Part shown: piece after piece, positions 1-4,467 of the stretch
Numbering within the stretch: the first letter of the stretch is position 1
How the letters are laid out: the number at the start of each line of letters is the position of its first letter
NCBI GenBank assembly: GCA_030628325.1
Contig: DAOVRB010000094.1
Location: forward strand, 1 to 5,449
DNA length: 5,449 nucleotides
DNA from: Methanomicrobiaceae archaeon
GTDB taxonomy: Archaea > Halobacteriota > Methanomicrobia > Methanomicrobiales > Methanomicrobiaceae
Reading direction: 5' to 3'
The notes under the pieces: generated by a model
What the model was told of the DNA's origin: nothing
What the model saw: the letters and a program-made list of their open reading frames with translations, nothing else
The model's database searches: none
Position numbers and translations under genes: made by a program

Positions 1-327
1 CAGTATAATGATCTGATTCCTGTGTATGAAAAAGAGGCAAAAAAAGTTGGAATCAGGGCAATTAACATTGGAATGAAGGGGGATCCTGTTCGCGTTCAGG
101 GCGTTGTGGAAGGGGCGCATTTTAAGTATCTCAACAGGCCACAGTTTGTCATTGCAGACAGTACTGGTTCAATATCTGCCAAGATGTTTACATCCCCCAA
201 AGAGGATATCAATAAGGGTGATGTTGTGGAAGTGTTGGGACTTGTCATCAAGCGTTATTTATTTACCGGGGATGCAATAATTAACTGCGTATCAATCCGG
301 AAAATTGAGAAGGTAGAGAAATCCTGA
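1..327 (+). CDS. OB-fold nucleic-acid-binding-like protein, 3' part
   Basis: The reading frame is open from base 1 to a TGA at 325-327, so this is the C-terminal 108 residues of a gene that starts outside the window. A GTG at 22 could serve as a start, but the frame is open upstream with protein-like sequence and I see no ribosome site before it, so I treat the gene as 5'-truncated. The alternating beta pattern, with VRVQGVVEG, FVIADSTGSISAKMF and GDVVEVLGLVIKRY, looks like the five-strand barrel of the OB fold (tRNA_anti/RPA-like), which usually binds single-stranded nucleic acid. The part of the protein that would tell its role or location is missing. It ends in a lysine-rich tail. The fold call is by pattern only; the substrate is unknown. 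Confidence 0.65.
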   Translation, partial: QYNDLIPVYEKEAKKVGIRAINIGMKGDPVRVQGVVEGAHFKYLNRPQFVIADSTGSISAKMFTSPKEDINKGDVVEVLGLVIKRYLFTGDAIINCVSIRKIEKVEKS

Positions 328-337
328 AGAATCAGGA
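322..337 (+). terminator. Stem-loop over the stop codon of the OB-fold gene
   Basis: TCCTGA (322-327) pairs perfectly with TCAGGA (332-337) around a four-base AGAA loop, and the stop codon TGA lies in the left arm. Only scattered T residues follow, so it is not a classical oligo-T terminator. It may mark the 3' end of the OB-fold gene transcript, or protect it. Confidence 0.3.
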
Positions 338-360
338 CTGAAATTCCTTGTTATTGCAGT

Positions 361-481
361 GGTGAACTACCGCCCGCTTACGCAGGGGGTTTCCTGCGGG
401 TGTACTGGAATGTCCATGTCTGTTTTTCGCAGATTATCAGCAAATTGCTGATAGCCTGTCCACAAAGTATTCTGTGACAGG
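361..481 (-). ncRNA. Possible omega-RNA-like structured 3' end of the TnpB element
   Basis: TnpB elements of the IS200/IS605 family encode a guide RNA (omega RNA) that overlaps the 3' end of tnpB and ends at the element's right end. Here three stem-loops follow one another on the minus strand. In 481-455, CCTGT/ACAGG plus CACAGA/TTTGTG (one G-T pair) pair with one bulged base and an ATAC loop. In 453-435, TATCAGCAA and TTGCTGATA are separated by one base. In 398-381, CGCAGG pairs with CCTGCG, overlapped by an alternative CCCGC/GCGGG pairing (400-373). The sequence then ends with GGTAGTTCACC (371-361), resembling the scaffold end seen in this family. Bases below 361, read on the minus strand from ACTGCAATAACA, would be the guide position. 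Expression is unknown, and a trans-acting TnpB would be needed for function. Confidence 0.4.
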
Positions 482-718
482 TATCGCATTGTTTCTATCC
501 CGATTGAGGTTCATACCATAATCATATTCCATAGTGTGTTTCCAGATGGGTATATCATGCTCTTTTCCGCAAACGCAGCATGTTTTAGAAGTTTTACGTT
601 TGCTGATTTCTATTACTCTTTTACCTGTCAGTTCTGCTTTGCAGGTCAGAAATCCAGCAAATCATCCCAGATATCCTGTGCCTTGGGTGGCACGGTTCAA
701 ACCACGGCAACCATCAAT
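367..718 (-). pseudogene. tnpB: Decayed C-terminal fragment of TnpB (IS200/IS605 OrfB family)
   Basis: Read on the minus strand, the region encodes the recognisable C-terminal third of a TnpB RNA-guided nuclease. In order it has GLNRATQGTGYL, KAELTGKRVIEI, the zinc-ribbon half SKTCCVCGKEHD (cysteine codons at 569-580), NRDRNNA with the Asp expected for the third RuvC motif, and a tail ending PQETPCVSGR before a TAG at 367-369. It is broken in several ways. There is a TAG just upstream (719-721) and no N-terminal two-thirds. There is an in-frame TGA at 662-664. A frameshift lies near 482-490, after NNAI, where the frame must change to read RYLSQNTLW. The second zinc-binding pair reads YDY where CxC is expected. 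It is therefore not a functional nuclease. The remnant separates the OB-fold gene from the SepCysS unit and is a likely old insertion. Confidence 0.75.
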
Positions 719-720
719 CT

Positions 721-757
721 ATACTAATATCAGAAGATCAACTATTATAGTGATATT
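721..757 (+). promoter_or_regulatory. Candidate promoter and inverted repeat upstream of the small ORF
   Basis: An AT-rich stretch with a weak TATA-like element (CTATACTAATAT, 719-730) lies about 30 bases before the ATG at 758, a spacing that would give a very short leader. An 8-base inverted repeat, TAATATCA (725-732) and TGATATTA (751-758), flanks it, and its right arm overlaps the start codon. The only ribosome-site-like sequence is GTGAT at 751-754 and neighbours, which is weak. A promoter here would drive the small ORF and pscS. Confidence 0.25.
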
Positions 758-940
758 ATGTCCCGAAAGGCAGTAGATGCAGTATTTCAGGCGTTTTTTT
801 TGTTAACTGACCTCAGGGTGCTTTTAAGGGAGACTGCACCCTCTCATGAGATGGACGGGGAACAGAAGGCAATGGCCGTGCAATATATTGAAAAATTAAA
901 AAAGCAGGTTGCAATAATTGAAGACGAGGTGGTATCTTGA
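758..940 (+). CDS. Small helical protein of unknown function, coupled to SepCysS
   Basis: This is a 60-residue protein starting at ATG 758. I do not recognise its family. It appears all-helical: a hydrophobic first helix (AVDAVFQAFFLLTDLRVLL, about residues 5-23), a short polar linker with TAPSHEMDGEQ, and a second amphipathic helix (AMAVQYIEKLKKQVAIIEDEVV). It has no cysteine, no clear membrane segment and no signal peptide. Its TGA stop (938-940) overlaps the TTG start of pscS, and the pscS ribosome site lies inside its last codons, so the two are almost certainly co-translated. Its coding sequence includes a run of eight T (794-801). The context suggests a partner or regulator of SepCysS; this is inference. 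In methanococci a separate protein, SepCysE, tethers SepRS to SepCysS, but I see no sequence resemblance I can defend. Confidence 0.6.
   Translation: MSRKAVDAVFQAFFLLTDLRVLLRETAPSHEMDGEQKAMAVQYIEKLKKQVAIIEDEVVS
926..931 (+). promoter_or_regulatory. Ribosome binding site fixing the TTG start of pscS
   Basis: GAGGTG matches the complement of the archaeal 16S rRNA 3' end and sits five bases before TTG 937. It lies within the coding sequence of the upstream small ORF and selects TTG over any later ATG. This start is also supported by the N-terminal sequence MKCANDIDARDVEE leading into FINIDPIQ. Confidence 0.6.
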
Positions 941-2115
941 AATGTGCGAATGATATTGATGCACGTGACGTTGAGGAGATGTTCATCAATATTGACCCCA
1001 TACAGGCAGGAGGGCGCTTAACTCCTGAGGCTTTAAAAGCGGTCATAGCATATGCCGACGGCTATTCAGTCTGTGACCACTGCAGAAAGCCATTCAGACT
1101 TGACTATATTAAAAAACCGCCAATTGCAGAGTTTCATGAAGACTGTGCCAGATGGCTGAATATGGATGTGCTGAGGGTTGTTCCCGGTGCCCGCCGTGGA
1201 TTTCAGGCTGTTGCCAGCACACTGGTACAAAAGGGTGACCCTGTAATTCTTACATCTCTCTCGCACTATACGGAATTTGTATCTGTAGAGCAGTCTGGGG
1301 GTGTGCCACATGAAATTCCTCTGGATGAGAATAACCATGTTACAGCTGAAAATACAGCTGAAACAATTGAAAAGGTTGTACGGGAATCTGGCCGTTCTCC
1401 GTCTCTGCTCTTTGTTGAGCATGCTGACTACCAGTACGGGAACATTCATGATGTATGCGGAATTGCAAAAGTGGCCCACCAGTACGATATCCCTGTGTTA
1501 CTAAATGGTGCATATACCGTAGGAATAATGCCTGTGGACGGGAAAGCTCTGGGAGTTGATTTTGTAGTTGGGTCTGGTCATAAAAGCATGGCAGCACCTG
1601 CTCCATCCGGTGTGCTTGCCACAACCGATGAATATGCCGATAAAGTGTTTCGGACAACTCAGGCAGAGGGAGATGTTACTAAACGGACATTTGGCATCAA
1701 GGAAGTTGAGATGATGGGATGCACACTTATGGGTGTGACACTGGTTGGTCTGATGGCTTCCTTCCCTGCAGTTAAAGAGCGTGTGAAAAACTGGGACACT
1801 GAACTGGAGCACAGCAATATTATCACGGATGCCCTGCTTTCAGTTGAAGGCACAAAAATAGAGAGTGACTGTCCGCGTGAACATACCCTCACACGGGTCA
1901 ATACAATTGAATCATTCAATAAGGTTGCAGAGACTCATAAAAAACGTGGTTACTTTCTCTCAAAAGATCTTAAAAAGAGAGGTATTGTGGGAGTGATTCC
2001 TGGTTCAACAATGGTGTGGAAATACAATACATTTGGTCTGACTGATAAACAGACAGAACATGTTGCCGATTCCTTCAGGGGAATTGCGGAAGATAACGGG
2101 CTTACTATCAGTTAA
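937..2115 (+). CDS. pscS: O-phosphoseryl-tRNA:Cys-tRNA synthase (SepCysS)
   Basis: This 392-residue PLP enzyme converts phosphoseryl-tRNA(Cys), made by SepRS, into cysteinyl-tRNA(Cys) in the cytoplasm. In most methanogens it is the main or only route to Cys-tRNA. Family hallmarks are all visible: FINIDPIQAGGRLT (17-29), DGYSVCDHC with Cys46 and Cys49, HADYQYGN (162-169), NGAYTVG, GSGHKSM with the PLP lysine Lys216, and EMMGCT with Cys262. These three cysteines match those known to carry persulfide or sulfide in archaeal SepCysS. Length is normal. It starts at TTG with a GAGGTG site and overlaps the upstream small ORF by four bases, so it is translationally coupled. Where class I enzymes, as I recall them, have GAREGK, this one has GARRGF (84-89), which I believe is typical of the Methanomicrobiales branch. 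The genes for SepRS and SepCysE are not in the window. Confidence 0.95.
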   Translation: MKCANDIDARDVEEMFINIDPIQAGGRLTPEALKAVIAYADGYSVCDHCRKPFRLDYIKKPPIAEFHEDCARWLNMDVLRVVPGARRGFQAVASTLVQKGDPVILTSLSHYTEFVSVEQSGGVPHEIPLDENNHVTAENTAETIEKVVRESGRSPSLLFVEHADYQYGNIHDVCGIAKVAHQYDIPVLLNGAYTVGIMPVDGKALGVDFVVGSGHKSMAAPAPSGVLATTDEYADKVFRTTQAEGDVTKRTFGIKEVEMMGCTLMGVTLVGLMASFPAVKERVKNWDTELEHSNIITDALLSVEGTKIESDCPREHTLTRVNTIESFNKVAETHKKRGYFLSKDLKKRGIVGVIPGSTMVWKYNTFGLTDKQTEHVADSFRGIAEDNGLTIS

Positions 2116-2135
2116 TCTCTTTTATTTCTCACTTT
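2116..2135 (+). terminator. T-rich stretch after pscS
   Basis: Immediately after the TAA of pscS the plus strand is pyrimidine-rich with TTTT, TTT and TTT runs. Archaeal RNA polymerase terminates at oligo-T without needing a hairpin, so this is a plausible terminator for the small ORF-pscS unit facing the convergent thiI gene. Confidence 0.35.
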
Positions 2136-2146
2136 AGGGAGGGGAG

Positions 2147-2275
2147 ATGGCGCAGATCTCTTCCTTATGGTGGCCACAAAAAAACATGAATGAACTAGTT
2201 CGCGAAATTTGCAGATATGGTAAGGAGAAAGGGATGGATTTACTGTGGCAGAAATCCCCTGTTATTTTTCTTTGA
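2147..2275 (+). CDS. Possible 42-residue small protein between pscS and thiI
   Basis: An ATG at 2147 is preceded by a strong purine-rich ribosome site (GGAGG at 2138-2142, four bases before the ATG) and opens a 42-codon frame ending with TGA at 2273-2275. The product begins MAQISSLWWPQKNMNELVRE, continues with a Lys/Gly-rich turn and ends in a hydrophobic tail SPVIFL. I do not recognise it. The last 14 bases are antisense to the end of thiI. A ribosome site of this quality is uncommon by chance, but the short length, the run of seven A and the position downstream of a T-rich terminator-like stretch all argue for caution. It could also be a fragment of a decayed gene. Confidence 0.25.
   Translation: MAQISSLWWPQKNMNELVREICRYGKEKGMDLLWQKSPVIFL
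2178..2184 (-). terminator. Oligo-T run downstream of thiI
   Basis: Seven A on the plus strand give seven T on the minus strand, about 78 bases after the thiI stop codon. This is a plausible archaeal oligo-T terminator for the larE-like/thiI operon. An 8-base palindrome GTGGCCAC (2170-2177) lies directly beyond it. Confidence 0.35.
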
Positions 2276-3443
2276 TTTCACCATTTAGTGCGATATATAA
2301 CCTGGCTGAATCAACCACACCTGCAAGAAGGTTTTCAATGTCCATTTTTTCTTCATCTTCCAGTATTGATTCCAGTGAAGCAGCGATATCCGGGTGTTTT
2401 GGAACTGCGTTACAGCTCAGATCACCCGGGGAATCAATAAACGTTCCAATCCTGCGTGCAATATCGACAGTTTCCTGTTTTTCATAGGTGATGAGCGGCT
2501 GGATAAGCGGGAGTCCCGGCGGAAGTACTGATTCAATTACTCCCATATTGACGAGTGTCTGTGATGCGACCTGGCCGATGTTGTCTCCCATGACGAGTGC
2601 AAGGGCTCTCTCCGTTTTTGCGATTTCTGTTGCAGTGCGGAGCATGAATCTCTTGCAGATGATACAGCGGTTTTTCAGACGCGGGATCTCTACAAGTACT
2701 CTGTAAAACGGTTCCATATCAGCAACAATCATCCTGAGTGAAGTGCCGGGAGTCCATGTTGAGAGGGTTTTGTGATGCCGAAATACCATGTTATGAGTAT
2801 CCGGTCCCATAAATCTGCCGCCGTCAAGGTGCAGGTGTGTGACCGGGCAGCCGCGTCTCAGCATAAGCCATGTGGCGACCGGTGAATCAATCCCTGCTGA
2901 GAGGAGTGAAAGAACCCTTCCCTGTGTGCCGACGGGAAGACCACCGGCACCGTCAATGGCGGTGTCATAGATCAGACCCCCCCACTCCCTGACCTCGATA
3001 TTAATCCGGTAATCCGGATTTTTCAGGTCAACAGTAAGCCCGCCGACTTCATCATAAATGGTGCTCCCAATTGATGCGGCAAGTTCCTGGCTTGTAAAAC
3101 CCGGGACACCCGTACGTCTGACTCTGACTGCAAATGTCATACCCGGTCTGACTGTTTTTACTGCCATTTTTTTAGCTTCGGTCTCTATTTCACTGAGGTC
3201 ATTTGATGTGCGTGTGCAGACTGAGACTCCCACCACTCCGAAGATGCGTCCTGCAACCTCTGCAATTTCCTGTTGGTTTTCGCCCTCGATGAGTATTCTG
3301 CCCCTGAAAACCTCTATCTTATATGTAAGATCTTTCGAGTCAAGTGCCCGTTTCAGGTTATTTATTAAAATTTTAATATAGTAGCGCATTACGGATTCGC
3401 TTTTTAAAAAGAGCTCCCCGTACCTGATCATCACAACCTGCAT
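2262..3443 (-). CDS. thiI: tRNA 4-thiouridine sulfurtransferase ThiI
   Basis: This 393-residue enzyme adenylates uridine 8 of tRNA and delivers sulfur to make 4-thiouridine; in many organisms it also serves thiamine thiazole formation. The N-terminal ferredoxin-like and THUMP domains span about residues 1-165 (IRYGELFLKS near the start, GFTSQELAASIG in THUMP). The PP-loop ATPase domain follows, with LLSAGIDSPVA (180-190), CIICKRFMLRTA (Cys260 and Cys263), MGDNIGQVASQT (285-296), IQPLITYEKQET and LSCNAVPKHP (Cys344). There is no C-terminal rhodanese domain, as usual in archaea, so the CxxC pair is the likely sulfur carrier; this pair is known to matter in methanococcal ThiI. The start is set by AAGGTGG (3448-3454), which overlaps the upstream stop. 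It is nine bases behind the LarE-like gene, so the two form an operon. The PP-loop reads SAG instead of the usual SGG. Confidence 0.93.
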   Translation of the reverse strand: MQVVMIRYGELFLKSESVMRYYIKILINNLKRALDSKDLTYKIEVFRGRILIEGENQQEIAEVAGRIFGVVGVSVCTRTSNDLSEIETEAKKMAVKTVRPGMTFAVRVRRTGVPGFTSQELAASIGSTIYDEVGGLTVDLKNPDYRINIEVREWGGLIYDTAIDGAGGLPVGTQGRVLSLLSAGIDSPVATWLMLRRGCPVTHLHLDGGRFMGPDTHNMVFRHHKTLSTWTPGTSLRMIVADMEPFYRVLVEIPRLKNRCIICKRFMLRTATEIAKTERALALVMGDNIGQVASQTLVNMGVIESVLPPGLPLIQPLITYEKQETVDIARRIGTFIDSPGDLSCNAVPKHPDIAASLESILEDEEKMDIENLLAGVVDSARLYIALNGEIKEK

Positions 3444-3452
3444 TTTTCCACC

Positions 3453-4193
3453 TTATTTTTCTCTGACTGATATTTCCACTTTGCAAAAACCGAAAGGCAT
3501 CAGCTGATCTGCATATTTTTGTGCAGTATGATATTCGTCCTGCAGGACTTCAATGATTGCAGTATTATTCAGATATCTGACGCGCAGTCTGCCTGTTATA
3601 TATCTGCCCAGGAGTTCTTCAGCAGACCTGATTTTTTCAAGTTTTTCCCGTGTCAGACTTTCATCTTCAGGGAAACGTGTTGCAAGACATGAGGAGGGGG
3701 AAATCAATGGAACACCAAGTTCTCCTGCAAGAGTTTTAATCATCTCTTTTCCTATACCGCATTCTGCAAAAGGGCTGATGATGCCAAGGTCTGAGAGGGC
3801 TTTCATACCCGGTCTGCCGCCCGGGTCGTCATCAGCGTGTGTGCCGTCTGCCACATACAGATATCCGCACTCCAGAGCCCATTTCTGAAGTTCACCCATC
3901 ATGGCTTTTTTGCAGAGATAACAGCGTGTTCTGGAATTGTTTCTGACTTCCGGTATTTTGAGTACATCTATTGGCAGGATTTTGTACAGGATTCCCAGTG
4001 AACCTGCAATCTCTGCTGCCCTGATTAGTTCACCTGCCGGGTTTATTCCGGTGTCCGCACTAACTGCTGATACCTTTATGCCGTGGTGTACTGCAAACGC
4101 GAGGAGAACCATACTGTCTGTTCCTCCTGAGAGCGCTATTGCCACTGGTTCATGCGCCTTTAACATTTCCATGAGGCAGTGCTTCGCGTCCAT
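3453..4193 (-). CDS. larE: LarE-like ATP-dependent sulfur transferase (PP-loop)
   Basis: This is a 246-residue PP-loop protein of the LarE/TIGR00268 type. LarE activates a nicotinic-acid-derived precursor with ATP and inserts sulfur when making the nickel-pincer cofactor of lactate racemase. Visible motifs are ALSGGTDSMVLL (PP-loop, residues 22-27), SADTG, RCYLCKKAM (Cys91 and Cys94), ADGTHADD (115-122) and SPSSCLATRFPEDESLT (Cys169). Cys169 aligns with the sacrificial cysteine of the Lactobacillus enzyme. With the CxxC pair it gives the three-cysteine set that, in some LarE proteins, binds a [4Fe-4S] cluster used for sulfur transfer. No larA, larB or larC is in the window, and the gene is in an operon with thiI, so the true substrate may be different. 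ATG 4193 is the first start in frame; no good ribosome site precedes it. Confidence 0.85.
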   Translation of the reverse strand: MDAKHCLMEMLKAHEPVAIALSGGTDSMVLLAFAVHHGIKVSAVSADTGINPAGELIRAAEIAGSLGILYKILPIDVLKIPEVRNNSRTRCYLCKKAMMGELQKWALECGYLYVADGTHADDDPGGRPGMKALSDLGIISPFAECGIGKEMIKTLAGELGVPLISPSSCLATRFPEDESLTREKLEKIRSAEELLGRYITGRLRVRYLNNTAIIEVLQDEYHTAQKYADQLMPFGFCKVEISVREK

Positions 4194-4278
4194 TTCTTTA
4201 TTGTTGCAGTCTTAAAACAGATGAACGTTTGGCTGAACCGGGGTGTGGTATTTCTGTTTTTTGATGTGGAATGTTATG

Positions 4279-4335
4279 TTATAGTGGCGAAGGTTTCTTT
4301 TTGGACTGTTTAAAAAGAAATATCCGGCACTATAA
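4279..4335. repeat. 57-base imperfect palindrome between divergent genes
   Basis: The outer arms TTATAGTG (4279-4286) and CACTATAA (4328-4335) are perfect inverted repeats of 8 bases. The inner arms TTTCTTTTT (4294-4302) and AAAAAGAAA (4312-4320) are perfect over 9 bases around a 9-base loop. The 7-base segments between them pair partly, so about 21 of 24 positions can pair. It lies 86 bases upstream of the LarE-like gene and 133 bases upstream of the DUF2150 gene. It could be a hairpin in a leader transcript, a protein-binding site or the remains of a miniature mobile element. Confidence 0.6.
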
Positions 4336-4340
4336 TGATG

Positions 4341-4380
4341 CGTGATCCACGAAGTGTCAGGCACTATTTCCTGATATCAG
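4341..4380. promoter_or_regulatory. Cluster of three short inverted repeats (possible operators)
   Basis: Three small dyads sit in 40 bases: CGTG-ATC-CACG (4341-4351), AGTG-TCAGG-CACT (4353-4365) and the perfect 10-base palindrome CTGATATCAG (4371-4380). They lie just upstream of the TATA-like box of the DUF2150 gene, where a regulator could bind. No regulator is encoded nearby, so the assignment rests on symmetry and position only. Confidence 0.3.
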
Positions 4381-4410
4381 AACCTTTTAACTCTTCACAG
4401 TATTTTCATC

Positions 4411-4418
4411 TATATAAT
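4411..4418 (+). promoter_or_regulatory. TATA-like box for the DUF2150-helicase unit
   Basis: TATATAAT is the best archaeal box A match in the divergent region. Transcription would be expected to begin about 25 bases downstream, near 4440, leaving a leader of roughly 28 bases before ATG 4468. No purine-rich BRE is evident just upstream. It is directly followed by AGTGATAT, which also appears before the small ORF at 758. Confidence 0.4.
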
Positions 4419-4467
4419 AGTGATATGAAAATTGTTTTATCAGACTAACCAAAAATGAATACTTACT

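Noticed and set aside
435..453. 19-base palindrome considered as a stand-alone operator
   Set aside because: It falls inside the tnpB 3' region and forms one of three consecutive hairpins, so an RNA scaffold explanation fits better.
534..776. Plus-strand 80-codon frame
   Set aside because: It lies antisense to the TnpB remnant, has no ribosome site and gives a low-complexity product; the minus-strand reading is recognisable and explains the region.
813..1046. Minus-strand frame opposite the small ORF and the pscS start
   Set aside because: It is antisense to two coupled genes with good ribosome site and family evidence; its product has no recognisable motif.
1066..1919. Several overlapping frames within pscS on both strands
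   Set aside because: They are shadows of SepCysS, whose motifs run unbroken through the whole stretch.
2245..3381. Plus-strand frames opposite thiI
   Set aside because: Serine-rich antisense products with no ribosome site; ThiI motifs cover the same bases on the minus strand.
3553..4215. Plus-strand frames opposite the LarE-like gene
   Set aside because: Antisense shadows; the PP-loop and the cysteine motifs are clear on the other strand.
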